Assembly: GCF_040054535.1 (NCBI RefSeq)
Contig: NC_090780.1
Coordinates: 8,386,501-8,450,500 of the forward strand
DNA: 64,000 nucleotides
Direction: 5' to 3'
Source: Antennarius striatus
Lineage: Eukaryota; Chordata; Actinopteri; Lophiiformes; Antennariidae
The notes beneath the pieces are model-generated. The model saw only the letters and a program-made list of their open reading frames with translations. It searched no databases and had not been told where the DNA came from. Of the stretch, positions 1 through 47,518 are shown piece after piece (within the stretch, counting starts at the first letter, position 1; every line of letters begins with the position of its first letter). Made by a program: the position numbers and the translations under genes.

Positions 1-784
1 CTTGTAAAAGGGAATGGGAGGTCAGACTATTAAAGGCTCTTCCTAAGAGGGATTCGTACACTTCCCTTCCCAGTAATTGGCTGCGGAAACCATGAAAATG
101 TAGAGTAATTGCATGTTGCTGTGTTTTAATTAGTGCTGGGGCTTATTGCATGTTGCATCCCCAGGTGGCCCTTAAATACACCACACACAAAACCCAGCAA
201 CCACTGCTCTGCAGAGCAGGGCTCCATGCATCCCATCCATGCACCAAAAAAACTAATCATGCACATCTATGGGTTGCAGATATAAAGTGGAGTAGTTTAA
301 CATCTACATCTATGTAAGATTTTTTTTGTTTGAGAATATTTTGCATTCTACTTCTTTATGTGTGTTGTTTTCTGAATTTGTTTTTGTACATTATTTTAAG
401 GAACTTTTAATGTGATAAGGAAATCCCTTTCTCTTTCCTGAGTTCAGAGCTCTTTTATTTGACAAGAGAACAAATGAATATCAAAATATGTAGCAAAAGA
501 ATGTATAGCAAACACTGCTAATTAATATTCTAGTCAGGATAAATGAGACGTATAAAACAAAACAAAACAACAACAACAACAACAACAAATAGAAATGATG
601 TATTTATCAACATGCAACATCAGAAACAAAATTTTTATCATCTTTAAGTGAACTTAGAGTAACTAGTAAGGCCTGATGGAGCAATGCTGGAAATGAGCTT
701 TCATTATTCAAATGTTGTGTGTCCAACCAGCACTGCCTGTTGTTCGATCTGTTGCCAGGACTCTTTGTGGATCTCTTTGCCAGA
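1..784. other. npff 3' flank
   Basis: No gene is supported here. On the minus strand an AATAAA hexamer (TTTATT on plus at 454-459) is a reasonable poly(A) signal for npff, about 330 bases past its stop. A short CAA-type tract lies near 565-590. The rest is AT-rich and shows nothing recognisable. Confidence 0.5.
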
Positions 785-905
785 TTATTTCTTTCCAAAC
801 CTCTGGGGCACAGCCATACTCCAGATCTGACCGGGCGCAGCCTCCCAGTCATGGGAATGCATCTGATCCTCTGGCACCACCTGCCCTTTGGAGCCGCGGC
901 CAAAC
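785..905 (-). CDS. npff: npff exon 3: RFGR and terminal PQRFGKK
   Basis: The acceptor CTCACAG precedes the last base of Arg88, followed by Phe-Gly-Arg. A spacer then leads to [14 protein letters not shown] and a TAA stop. A different, overlapping frame is open longer here but has no RFamide motif and is a shadow. Confidence 0.88.
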
Positions 906-2189
906 CTGTGAGGGAGTCAGGAAGTAACACCATGGATTTAAAACCTTTTTGAAATACCTAATATAAAGGATAGATTTCAGCACATAGACAATTTTGATAC
1001 ATTCCATTCTCGAGTTAATTTATTCATATATTTAAATGATCAGAGCAAGAAGGATCAGTGCTACCTGTCTCTGCTGGGGCACTTTTAATGTTTTCTTCCC
1101 AGAAGCCCCTATAACCCTGACTTGTTCCTGGGCTCTGCAGCTCCTGTTTGTTTTATCCAAATGTACCTGTGAGCCTCCAGTACTTCTAAAAAGTAACTCA
1201 ATTTCATATAAATGCTTTTTTGCAGATTGTAGAAAGCCCAGTAAGTGACTTCTTTGCTCCATGATAATTTTACACTGTATGTGTGATAATCCCAGACTCC
1301 TCACCTCTGTGGGTGATGGAGGACAGAGTTCCTGGTTTCTCTCTGATACCCGAGCAGCAAAGCTCTGAGCACCTCGGTCAGCAGTCGATCGTCACTGTTT
1401 CTTTCTATGTTTTCACTTGCCTGGAGCACAACAGCACACATACGAACATTAAATATCCACATGCACTGTCTCTTAGTTCAATGTGATTGAAGAAAGACAC
1501 CTTGCACCCTATCAAATACACATCTGCTGCTATCTTTCTGCAAAGTGTTTTGCAGAACCCAGATCCGTCTGTTTCTGCACACCACAATAGGAAAACTTCA
1601 CATTTTCCTCAGTGATTTGAGTCTTGCTGCTCTGTCCTGTTCTGGCAGCGTGTTGAAAGTACATTGGAGCATTTCACGCTTTCTTGTGAAGTGGAAGACT
1701 TTCTGGAATCTAAATTGAATGGGATTTTATTTGTTGGTTAAAAAATATTTTGCATACTTCATCACATGAAGGGAATAAAGGGACAATTTCTCTGAAATGT
1801 GTGTTTAGTTCAAGGCTATGAAGCACTTTTCTTTCACTTTGATACTGACAGTTTAACTAATGGAGTATTTTAACACAAATTACTGACAAAATATGCCCAC
1901 TTAATTTTGCAATATTGAAATTTTGACATAAACGCTGTTGTTCCTTGGTGCAGCTACAGTCAAATCCAAAAGCTAAGGTAAAATACTGAAGTACTTGAAA
2001 TGAGTTTTGCAATTCAAGTTAGATCATGTTGTGCTGTCTCACCAGCTCCAGCAAGTGGTCCACCGTGTTCTCGTCTGAGCCCGGCAGCATGTCATTTCTG
2101 TCCAAACTGCCGTCGATGTGAAGAGCCTGACTGATGCTAGCCAGCGCCACGACCAGAGCCAGGACAGTCCCCACTGCAGCTGTGTCCAT
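785..2189 (-). CDS. npff: Neuropeptide FF precursor (three coding exons)
   Basis: Predicted 127-residue secreted precursor of RFamide neuropeptides, which act on NPFF receptors (GPCRs). Exons are 2043-2189, 1305-1420 and 785-905, joined in phase 0 and phase 2 with donors GTGAGA and GTGAGG. Residues 1-22 form a signal peptide (Met, then a hydrophobic run ending in SISQA). The first peptide motif is HHPQRFGR (residues 84-91), where Gly is the amide donor before Arg. The second is [12 protein letters not shown] at the very C-terminus (116-127). This two-peptide layout, with the last peptide ending PQRFGKK before the stop, is the known NPFF precursor architecture. The first RF motif is split by an intron inside its Arg codon. 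The gene lies head-to-tail with itga7. A PQRFa paralogue (npvf/pqrfp type) is less likely, given the terminal motif. Confidence 0.9.
1305..1420 (-). CDS. npff: npff exon 2: first RFamide peptide
   Basis: Encodes residues 50-87 plus two bases of Arg88. The acceptor is a good pyrimidine-CAG. The exon contains a Leu-rich pro-region and then the NSVLHHPQ stretch that leads into the first PQRF-amide. Confidence 0.85.
2043..2189 (-). CDS. npff: npff exon 1: signal peptide
   Basis: Encodes residues 1-49: signal peptide, then an acidic pro-region rich in Asp and Glu. The ATG is followed by G at +4, and a GTGAGA donor follows the last codon in phase 0. Confidence 0.85.
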
Positions 2190-2382
2190 GGTCTCAAACT
2201 GGGAGGAGGTCAGCTTAATGTTGATGGCAAAGGCAAGGAAGAGATTTCAATTGTACAGTGGAACCGATTGAAGTCAAAGGCTTGGTACCAAGAGAACAAC
2301 CAAAAAGTCGTACTGCTTGGGGTTAAGTGTCCTCTTCGTTCAGTGTAATTCTAACTTCAGTGAGGATAACATCCTCGTTGGG

Positions 2383-2390
2383 TTTATATA
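2383..2390 (-). promoter_or_regulatory. npff: Candidate TATA box of npff
   Basis: TATATAAA on the minus strand, about 195 bases upstream of the npff ATG. This is consistent with a short 5' untranslated leader, if no leader intron exists. Confidence 0.5.
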
Positions 2391-3403
2391 CACCTCAAGG
2401 TCTCTGGCTGCAAAACCCCCAGAGAGCATGAGAAAGATGTCACTGTTCAAGTGGGAACAGGGGACAGGATGGAGGACGGACTGTCTAATTTGAGACTTTA
2501 GCAGGATCAGGACATTAGTGATGACTGAGAGCCAGAGTGCCTCATTATGTGGCCCTTAGGGTAGCGCGACAGAAGCCTCTCAGTTATTAAACATATAAAT
2601 CCCTGTAAATGGACTCTGATCCTCCAGTCCCTGTTGTCCACTGGTCTGAGCGTATACAGACATTTAGAACACTCATTACCGACTTAAAGACACTCCAGAA
2701 TTCAACAGATTAAACAGGAAAACAATAATGAGCTGAAGAAAAAATGTAATGAACCTAAAATCAGACACAAGAGAATCATAAAAGAAATAAATACAACAAT
2801 AACCCGTCGGTGGCCTATTACTTTTTATATTGTAGATTATTGCTTGAGAATAACAGCAAGTTTTACAGTGACGTGGTTCAGTAAAAGGTAAAACTAAGAG
2901 TTTGTTTCATACATTAATGTTTATGTTTATTGTGGAAATGTTTTTGAAAAAATGATTTAGTATTATAGAGACTACATTGTAGTGAGTATGTACGTTTACT
3001 TTCATACATACAGTATGTTTATGATGGTAAGAGTCAGTGACCGTGCTTTATGTATGCTTTCTCCAAATGTACCATAGTGACACAATGTAGTCATCAAATC
3101 CCTTGCTTACGCTGCAGAAGAGGAGGTTTTATGGCTGTTTTTCTTTACTTTGCTGATTGAAGAGATTTCAGAGAAAATCTCCTCCCAAAGGAGAGAAAAC
3201 CATTTGTTAAATGTCAGCCTCCCTCCTGCTAAATTAACTTTTATCATCATTTGTGAGAGTGGCACCGGCTTCATCACATGGTGTGTGTTTATGTGTGTGT
3301 GAAGTATTGGCGTACGTGTATTGTAAGCCAGTTGTCACTCATTAGACACAATGAAAAGAAAAATCATTAATGTCAAATCTAGTATTAAAGAAGTATCTAA
3401 TCA

Positions 3404-3451
<48 letters not shown>

Positions 3452-5462
3452 AAGCACACACACGTAAGCACACACACACACACAAATGGCTGACCATGCT
3501 ATGAATAACATCTGTCTGTCTGTCTGTCTGTCTCTGTCTTTCTGTCTGATGTCTGTCTGTCTAGCTATCTATCAGAAGAGGAATTAAAGTGGTAAGACTC
3601 ATCTGTGATCAGGAGAGAATGGGTAGTGGGGGGCCTTTTTTAAATAGACCAGGGGCAACTGATTGGATTTGAAACAAGATTACCACAAGAAATAGAATCA
3701 TACAAATTTATTCCACACAAATGTTTTTATTACGTTGTGGTTGTTTTGTTACAGACCTAAAATGGCGACAATTACACTCTGAATCACTGTCACTTCCTTT
3801 TTGTATCACACAGAAAACAATTACTGTACTATACTTGATAGCAAGAGGACCAGTTGTTATTTGCCTCCATCTAGTGGTCTCTATGTGAACTGCAAAATTG
3901 AGTAAATTACAAAAGTTGCTAAAATTCAACTGAGGATGACACAACTTTCTTAATCTGATGAGTTTATTTATTTACATTGTTAAGAGAGTGCAGCAAAACA
4001 ATAAATTAAACACTGGGTCATGTAAAAATAGGGTGGGGGAGAGGGGATGTCAAAACAGCAACAGGAGCTTCATGCAACAAAGATTGTCCAGCAATACTTA
4101 ATTAAAACAAGCTGTCTCTTCATGCGTTGCAGCCACTTCCAACTGCATTACTTAAAAAAAAAAAAGTATGCTTGCCAATATATTCTGCTTCTCTCTGTCC
4201 ATGTTGTTTAATTGTTGGACTGATAATTATTTGTCGACAGACATCACACTAACTAATCAGATTTCATTCCCAAATTGCCTCCTGTCACCAGCTGGTCACA
4301 ATCTGCCATTTTCTCAGTAAGGCACTTTTTTTGGACGAAGAAATGTCAGCACTGAAATTAATATTCTATTCTAGCCTGGCTGATATTCTTTGAATATGCA
4401 TTAGTGTGAGAAGCAGGTTAATGTAATGCAACTAAAGCATTCAACAACTATTTATAAAAACATTATGATCTGCAGGAGAAATCTTTTTACATATTAAAAA
4501 CATAAAGTTGGTGTTGCTCAAAAGCCATTTCAGTCAGATATGAGAATTATTAAGGATTTATTTTCACACCAAATTCACGAATGTCCTTATGAGCCTGGAA
4601 ATTCTTTCAAAAATCAATCTTTGGCTCATTTTCACTTACACATGGACACACTAACAGTTCTATGGCCATGGCTGTCATAGGCTTATTCTTATTCAAGTTC
4701 ACTCAGACAATATAAATATACAGTACAATTGACTGACATATTAGCAAAAATCAAATGATATTGACAAATAAAGTCCTCGAATAAAGATATACAAAAACTG
4801 TCATGTGGACTTATTCAGTGTTTTTTTTCTAGTCAGCTGAGAGGAATGAGCAAGCCCATACAATAACACATTCAGTGTTTGCAAACATCTCACCTCATTT
4901 ATTGTACAGATTATTGACGTTTTCCAATGTTTACCACTGAGTAAAATAAACAAAAGAAATTGTATAAAAAATATGTTATATATCATTGGCCATATCAGTC
5001 TCACTCATTATACTGTATATTTGTGCATTCATGCATGTCTCTGAGTTGTTGTTTTTTTTGTGTGTTTTTTTTAAACGTCCTTTGATCTGGCAGTTGAGAA
5101 ACAGCAGACAATGAGGTCCGTGTGAGCATCAGTGCTCCTTCTGCAGGCTGTAAAACATATTGAGCTCCTACACTTTTTCTAATTTAGTTGCTGGCCTTCA
5201 GTAATTACTGTAAAACACTGATGTGTATGTACAGTATAAATAGACTATCCAATCCCAGCTGTTAGCAGACTACATTCTGGGAGGATATAAATCTGTCCAT
5301 TGTGTAACAGACCACCAATATGTAAGTACTGACACAGTCCAGAGTGCACGATATGTCTCAGTCTATGTGCACCTTTTAGTCCATTAGTTCCAATGCGAAG
5401 ACAGAATGAGCTTCACGCATGGGGATTTGAATTAATTTAGTCAGTCAGTGCTATAGAGGGAG
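2391..5462. other. npff-itga7 intergenic region and itga7 3' UTR
   Basis: No coding exon is supported. The right part should be the itga7 3' untranslated region. Candidate minus-strand AATAAA signals sit at 4898-4903, 4557-4562 and 3963-3968; which one is used cannot be decided. A CA tract (3405-3482) and a TCTG-type tract (about 3510-3550) are present. The remainder is AT-rich and unremarkable. Confidence 0.5.
3405..3550. repeat. (AC)n and (TCTG)n microsatellites
   Basis: An AC dinucleotide tract broken by two GTAAGC interruptions, followed about 30 bases later by a TCTG tetranucleotide tract. Confidence 0.9.
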
Positions 5463-40412
<34,950 letters not shown>

Positions 40413-42300
40413 AGCAAGGTACAGAGCAAGCCAGTTCAAAAAGAGTAGGGGGCAGCTTCTTTTTATGGCTCCCTGAGCCCTAAAGGTGACAAAATAAAGC
40501 AAATCCTGTGCAGTCTCCTCTCCTTTATGGATGTCTCTCTTGTTTTTTCTTTTCCTTCCTCCCTTGCACTGCGGTGCTGGCGCTCAACTCCGCTTGCTGC
40601 TGTCAGTCTGAAGAGCAGGCTGTGAAAATGTGGTTGCTACTAGCATATGTGTGTGCGAGTGTTTCTCTCAATGCATGTGCGCCTCCCCCTCCTCTAAGCT
40701 CCAAGGGAGACAGAGGACAAGTGCCTTGAATAGCCCGCTCACCCCTCCCCTCCTCCCCTTCTCTCTCTCTCTTTCTCTCTATCTCTCTCTCTCTCTTTCA
40801 GTCCCCCCACCCTACCCTCTCTCAGCTGACATCAACACTCTAGGGACTGGTGCCAAAATACCAGGCAAGGTTGTCAAGATACTTGGAGGCTATTGAATAG
40901 AGAAAGAGGGGGGGGGGGGCAGCAGAATTATTTATTTATTTATTGAGTTTGCATGATCTAAACTGCCTCTTTCTGTAGACAATCTTTGGTGATACAGGTG
41001 CTTGTCAATAATAAGAAAGTCAGAACATCAAAAAGTTAGCCGGAGGACAAAATTGAAGGTTTTTTCTTTTATAGTGACATTAAATTACCAGACATCTGAC
41101 TTCAGGTGGCAGCGATCTGGAACAATTCTAAAATACTATAGCAGCTAAACATGAACACAGTGACCCAGCAAACTATCTCCTGAAGAAAAAGAACTGTGGT
41201 TGAAATGTATTTGCTCTGATTTTTGCTCAATTTTCTCTTATATAATGAGACACATTACAGGACTGCTGTTTATTAAAGATGCTTTAGTCCAATAGTTTTA
41301 CACATGTTCCTGCAGGCAGTCAGACAAACACCATAATGCCTACCTTGGCTGTTCCCTCTCACCCACAGCTGCTGCTTTAACCAGCTGATTTGTGTTTGTC
41401 AGTCAATCTGTGTGCAGCTGTCAGAGTGTCACATCAAATGTTCTAGGCCATAAACCTCACACACACCACTTATATACTAATAGTATAGGAAGATCTTGAT
41501 CTTGATCAGTCCCATAGAAGTGAGGTTCTATAGGTAAATGTTCACATTTTGAGTGTGCATCAAAAGTGTTTTCTTGCAGTTAAGTGGGCATAAGAGTTCC
41601 ATAGGCCTGATTTGTTCATGCAGATAAGATTTAGGTATCAAAGTAACAATCCAAGTGTTGTGTTTTATTGTGTGGGTTGTAGTTGGGTGAATTTATGTCT
41701 CAAACGATTAACGAGAAGCCTTTTTTACTCAAGTTATCATGACTATTTATTTGTTCATGGTATCTGACTTGCTGATAAGATATCTTCAAATTGACAAAGA
41801 AGCAGCAAAGACCCATAAAAATATGCACATGAAGGCAGATTAAAAGAAAGATTAGTGTCCCTTTGCACAATCATCATCATTGTCTACACACACCAGATCC
41901 CGGGAAGATGAAGCCGATCTCCTTGCATGACCTCGCTGGCATTGTGCCAAACGTCCCCTGCCACCTGCTGCCCTTGTGTGGTATTAAAAAGGAGTTGATG
42001 AGCTTTCACGTCATATCCAGTTGTCACTTTATCAGGTACAGCTAGCCAAAATGATCACAGTCAAATCCAGCATTCCTGCAATAAATCTTACCCTCACGAA
42101 ACTGACGTTTAGTTGTAGTTGAGAATGTCAATGCTCACATGCCAAAGTTAGCATGTTTATACCATGTTCATCATCTTAGTTTAGTGTCTTAAAATGCCAA
42201 AACAGAGCTCTGGCTGTAGGGAATGTCAGTAGTTTTTTAGATATTAGATACTTCGTAAACAAATTGCCTGAACTACACTTGGGCTGTTGGATTCCTTCTA
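40413..42300. other. itga7: itga7 upstream flank
   Basis: Should contain the itga7 5' UTR and promoter. A CT tract on plus (about 40762-40800, GAGA-type on the gene strand) and a G run near 40908 are visible. No TATA box or other promoter signal can be chosen with confidence. The rest shows nothing recognisable. Confidence 0.45.
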
Positions 42301-42324
42301 TGGTGCTGCGGCTTCTTCACTGAA

Positions 42325-42420
42325 ATAGTGACTCCTGTTCCCCACCACTTGCCCAGTGTCTGCTGGGATAGGTTCCAGCCCCCAGTCACCCTGTAGGAAT
42401 AAGTGCTTACAGAAAAGGGA
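42325..42420 (+). repeat. L2/CR1-type LINE or SINE tail
   Basis: CTGGGATAGGTTCCAGCCCC followed by CCCTGTAGGAATAAG and CTTACAGAAAA, the familiar 3' tail of vertebrate L2-type elements. Confidence 0.6.
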
Positions 42421-43715
42421 TGCAAGGAGATTTTTGACTCTACGATGAGACAAAAGTACGAAAGTTCAAACAATTCATTCTGACGAGAACAATGTGCATC
42501 CTGAAATTCATGCTCCAACTAGCATGGTGATGCTATAAAAATGGTTACATCTGTTGTAACTTCAGAGAAAACTGGGAAAATGTGTAAAAATATAAATAAT
42601 AAAACACATCAGATTTAAAATAGTGAAACATATATCATTTTGTGAAGTTTGTGTTTTAAAGCATGTGGGAGTGACTATCTCTCTGGAGCATCGTTGCCAG
42701 AAGGAGGACACACAGTACAAATTGGTCAGCAGGCTTCAAGACATAGATCACAGGCGCATTATAGTGTCCAGAATAAATATCTGAAACTTTATTTTTGAAT
42801 ATCCAATGCGAGACCATCATCAGTTCCCTGTGTGCAGGGCAGCTCAGTTTTGAGACAGTACAAACACCATAAATGTTCCATAGAGCAGAAGAAAAAGCAA
42901 AAACATTACAGGAATGGTGTGGGATGTTGAGAAAATGTTGAAAACATCTTAATGGAGCTCAGGCAGGACGCCAGACAAGAACGCTTTCAGACAGAACAAA
43001 GCACAGTCAGAGGGATGGATGGAAGACAAAGACGCAACAAGAAGGGGATGGAAGGGAAAAGAACAGACGTATTGGCTGGAGGTAAAGATTATCTTCGCTG
43101 GCGGCCTTGACTGGCATCCATACACAAGTGGTCATTAGCAGTCTGAGCCACACTTCAAGGAAGAATCTTATTTTAGACAGCAAGCAGTGAGCAGTACAAA
43201 CAGGCAGGGTCATTTTTCCTGTTATAACCCCCCATCACTTTGGTGACAGAAGTAGCCGCAGTCAGCACTATTACTGTATTGATTAATGGATAGTGAAGGA
43301 TTCTATAAGAGGGAGCACTGCTGGTCATTATAGGATTGAATTCAAGCACACCCACTACAGCTATTTAACTGTGCACAATCCCACAGGAAGGGAATATAGT
43401 CTGAGCACACTGGTCTTGTCCCACTGATTTCGTTGTTAAAAAGCTCCCGTGTGTTTGGACTGGTGGCATTTGTCAGTGTTGTATTGTCTGAGACCTGGTA
43501 ACGAAAAAGCCAATGACTGCTTTGTCCATTCTGGACTACTGTAGAAACATAGTAGGTAGAATACATGAAAGATTTGGATTTAATTTACCTTATTAATCCA
43601 AAATGCGAGAATTATTTTTGTGAATGGGAATGGGACTTTTTAGGACTCTCGTTTTGGAGATAAAAGACTTAATGTAAAGTAACAAATACAGTCATTTTTA
43701 GTTTCAGGTGAGAAT
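42421..43715. other. Intergenic, nothing recognised
   Basis: AT-rich DNA with scattered short open frames but no domain, splice pattern or repeat signature that can be supported. Confidence 0.5.
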
Positions 43716-43717
43716 TA

Positions 43718-44302
43718 CCGTATTGGCCCGAATATAAGATGACCCTGATTATAAGACGACCCCCTCTTTTTCAAGACTCAAGTTTGAAAAAAGATGTTTT
43801 GAACACCAAATTTGATTTTTATACAGAAAATAATTACAGTACATCTGAAACAAATGATTATAACAATATATTCGAGAAAAAGCATGTTATTTTGCCTCAT
43901 TCAAACCATGCAAAAACTGTATCACATCTTAATATCTGAACATTTAAATATGTGAACTAAAGTGCAATCACATTTTTAAATGAATGGTAAGTGGCACCAA
44001 CCTTGCTACCATCCGAGAACCGACCCACTTTTCTCCAGATTGGCGCTACGTTTCTTCATTTTCTGTTATCTCTTCTCTTATTTTCTTCTCTTTCTTTCTT
44101 ACCGCTATTTTTTATTTGTCTTCTTCGTCACAGAGGTTCGCTTTGTCCTGGGGAATTAAGTTCAGTATTCGCTTTAAAGATATCTGGCGCCATCTAGCGT
44201 TGTGAATGGGTATAATGTCTAGACCCCGAATGTAAGACGACCCCCACTTTTTCAGTCTTATTTCAATGCAAAAAACAGTGTCTTATATTCGGGCCAATAC
44301 GG
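43718..44302. mobile_element. 585-bp MITE with TA target duplication
   Basis: The termini are inverted repeats: CCGTATTGGCCCGAATATAA at the left and TTATATTCGGGCCAATACGG at the right. TA lies directly outside both ends. A second internal pair (TAAGACGACCCCC...TTTTTC) mirrors just inside each end. No transposase. TA flanks suggest mobilisation by a Tc1/mariner or related transposase. Confidence 0.85.
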
Positions 44303-44304
44303 TA

Positions 44305-45165
44305 AATAACATCAATAAAAAAACTACCATGACTAATAGGTTACGTGTGACTCTACATTTCTTTTATCATGGACTTATATGAAGTAAACTGGTAAAGTTC
44401 TCCATTTTTTTGATTAATTCTTATGGGAAAAGCTTAGTTTTGACAATGAATGACACAAATGTGCCAATAAAAGGGTTATCAACATCATCATCATTAATAA
44501 AATACATCCTACTTCAAAAATAATGTCTCACAGGGAGCAAAAAGACCATCCACATTCTTTCACAACGTGCTGAACGTTGTGAGTTTGTTGATTTTACCAC
44601 TTCGTGGTGAAGAGACAGCTGAATGTGTTCAATGTGTTTGGAAACTTCTCTGAAATGCTGACCTGCAGTCTGATGAAACCTTGAAAATATTTAGAATCTG
44701 CCTGCAAGACTGTACATATGAATTCAGAGAATATTAGGACATTGTGTCTCTCTCTATAGTGTCTCCTAGCACATAATAGAGATTAAAAGGTTTTATCTCC
44801 ATATTCTTCAGCTACCCAGAAGTTAACGTTTTACCAGCATTTGTTTACATTACATTACATTACATTCTGATCCAAGGATTAGTCTGCTGGTAATCAGCAT
44901 CATCATTGGGATCCAAATGTTCCTTGCAAAGTCTTGAATAATGTCTACGATGACGTAAAATGCATGCCTACATCCCCTGACAATTTACTAGGCATTAAAG
45001 TCTCATCTGGATCTGACAAGTATTCCGAATTTGAGTCGGAATATTCCACTTAAAGGGCTCACCAAAAGCCAACGACTTATTTAAAAGTTGCACTTGTGTT
45101 GATTGTTAAGAAACTTTGCTTTCTGTTTGATTATTGTGTGACCCAATTATAAGTAAGCAGAAGAA
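44305..45165. other. Intergenic, nothing recognised
   Basis: AT-rich. A short TTACA tandem (near 44845-44870) is the only pattern seen. Confidence 0.5.
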
Positions 45166-45169
45166 ATAG

Positions 45170-45565
45170 TACACTTTATTAATCCCCGCAGGGAAATTAC
45201 ATAGTCACTCAGGTATTTTTACATGTTCTTTGTGTTAGTTAATGACAATCAGTGTATACACAGGCACCATGAAACAAAGCACACAGGGGGGCCTGTAAGC
45301 ATGCAGTTAGCAGTTAGCACACATCAAACAACACAAATCGGGAGGCAGAGTGACGGGCAGCGGCTTCAGGAACGCGCCCCAATTGAGCAGCTTGTAGGGG
45401 GGACGGCTCCTTGCTCAAGGGCGTCTCGGCAGTGGCTGGGAGGTGAGCTGACACCTCCCACCGTCAGCTCACACTCCCTCCTGGCGGAAGCGTGATTCGA
45501 TCCGCCGATGGTTGGGGCAATCTGTCTACAAGATATCTGCTCTACCGCTGAGCCACTGCCGCCCG
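45170..45565 (-). mobile_element. tRNA-derived SINE, copy 1
   Basis: Read on minus it begins GGCGGCAGTGGCTCAGCGGT (box-A-like) with a later GGATCGAATC (box-B-like), then a GAGGTGTCAGCTCACC body. It ends with a TAATTTCCCTGCGGGGATT-like tail seen in many fish LINE/SINE 3' ends. Confidence 0.7.
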
Positions 45566-45908
45566 GAGCAAAAAGAGGAAGCAAAAAATGAGTTTGCAGA
45601 AAGGTAAGGTCACTCCAAGGTGATCGCAGCTCAGGGACTGGTTAAGAAATGTTGTGACATAATTATTACAAATCACTCCAATTATCATTGACATCACCAA
45701 CAATACACTAATCTCACTGCACCAGCATCTTTCTACGACGACAATAGCTTCAGCTCTGGATACTGCATATGATACGATGAAAATAGATTTCCCTGAACAA
45801 GACAATAAATATACTCTGACTGTTACAGCAAGACAAACACAGCTCATTTGTTTGTAATGCTGTATCTTACATACTGTTGTTTGAACTATGACAACTTTTC
45901 CATACAAT

Positions 45909-46232
45909 ATGGATAGGATCAGGAATGAGTACATCAGAGGGACAACACATGTTAGAGGTTTTAGAGATAAAGTCAGAGAGGCCAGACTGAGATGGTTTGG
46001 ACATGTCCAGAGGAGAGATAGTGAATATATTGGTAGAAGGATGCTGAGTTTTGAACTACCAGGCAGGAGGCCTAGAGGAAGACCAAAGAGGAAGTTTATG
46101 AATGTAGTGAAAGAGGACATGAAGGTAGTTGGTGTGAGAGAAGAGGATGTAGAAGACAGGGTTAGATGGAGGCAATTGATTTGCTGTGGCGACCCCTGAA
46201 GGGAAAAGCCGAAAGGAAAAGAAGAAGAAAAA
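45909..46232 (+). mobile_element. RTE LINE 3' fragment, copy 3
   Basis: Encodes MDRIRNEYIRGTTHVRGF through RWRQLICCGDP in one open frame, then the GAAGGGAAAAGCCGAAAGG and GAAGAAGAAA tail. Strongly 5' truncated. No target duplication was identified. Confidence 0.85.
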
Positions 46233-46536
46233 TGAGACAGAGGCGACCTCTACTGGCCTCTACTGATCATGAGTCGATTATTTTGGAACAGCACTTGTTT
46301 AGAAACTTATCCATTCTTTTTTTTTAAAATTAATTTCAACAGTCAATCCAATTTTTGAAAAAAAACTAGACAACTATCTTAACATCATGATGAAATAATA
46401 TCTTAATTATGCATCAATATTAAAATATAGGTCTCTCAGATTTGCTGTCATACAAAAGTGGTTTTCATTGTGACACAGCAGCTATTTCCTCTTTTGGGCT
46501 ACAGACAGGGCTGTGTGCCAGCTGTGGAAGTTCATC

Positions 46537-47514
46537 TCAATGTGGCAGTGGTGCATGAATCTGGCTAGGATGCATCAGCTGCACTGGAATGAATGCTGCT
46601 GCAGAGTAAGCCGGATCAGCTGAAAGGGCAAAAATCTTTGGTTGATTGTTCGTGAAAAATTGTGTACATTCAACTTTTTATTAAAGAAAAAACTATTGTG
46701 TAATGCAATTACACAGACTTGTGCCTCAGTTTAACTCAGTGAGAGCCAGTGACCTCTTCTGAGCTCAATGGCACGGAGAAACACATCATGTCAAACATTC
46801 GGCATACCTCCAATAATATGTGACAAAATATCCTTAGAATTTCTTTGATGTCCCATAATTCTAAGATATGACCCTCAATGTTATGTGAAATCAGAGGAAA
46901 AGCATTCAAATATTTTATCAATTACAATATTGCTAAATCACAATGAAATACATCTCAGTCACTCAGTGGGATGTGAAAAATTGTAAATGTCTGAAAAATA
47001 AATAAATAAATAAATAAAAGGAAAAACACTCACTAGCTTCCACGTACGAACCTGGTGGCTCTGAAGAGTTGGGTGGGCTTACATATGGAGGCTGGAAGGC
47101 CACAGGCTTGTAACCTGGGTAGGATGGCAGATATCCAGCTGGAGAGAGAGGCTGCAGGGGTGGAGTATACACCATGGTGGTGGTCATCACAGCTACAGGT
47201 TTGAAAATAAGTTTGGCTTGGACATAAAATGCCAACTGCACAAAGGTTTGTCATAAAATTTTTAATCTCAATTCACGCGTGCATGTGATTCCATTTTTCA
47301 ATGACAGCATATGCCACAACTAAGAATTCTTGCAGACATCTGACAAAGAATGACTGGTAACAGAAAATACAACCTACTTTGTGGTTGTCTGTGTCGCTTT
47401 TCATACTTCTTGAAGCACGAGCAGAAAAGGACCAAACAGCAGACAGTGATGCCCAACCAGAAGAGAATGGGAACAATGGTCCCGAAGATGTGTCCCCAAA
47501 GAACAGCAGAGCTG
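46537..47514 (-). CDS. Shisa-5/scotin-like copy A (3' exons only)
   Basis: Three in-phase exons of a Shisa-type membrane protein. 47378-47514 encodes SSAVLWGHIFG, then a helix (IVPILFWLGITVCCLVLFCSC) with a KKYEKRHRQ stop-transfer. 47034-47192 encodes the TVMTTTMVYTPPLQPLSPAG proline-rich cytosolic region. 46537-46619 encodes TDPAYSAAAF...PLPH and a TGA stop. Scotin-type tails with PxY motifs bind WW-domain proteins. The signal-peptide and Cys-rich exons expected upstream were not found; a piggyBac element starts about 400 bases upstream. The middle exon has the same length (159 bases) and phase as in copy B. Either the gene has lost its 5' half, or its exons are used by copy B transcripts. 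Confidence 0.75.
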
Positions 47515-47518
47515 CTTC
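47511..47518 (-). other. Tandem acceptor (GAAGCAG) of copy A membrane exon
   Basis: The acceptor reads GAAG|CAG|CTCTGC. Using the first or the second AG changes the protein by one Ser and keeps the frame, a NAGNAG-type site. Confidence 0.5.

Noticed and set aside
607-933. 108-residue minus-strand frame
   Set aside because: Overlaps npff exon 3 in a different frame; the spliced frame gives the RFamide motifs and a proper stop.
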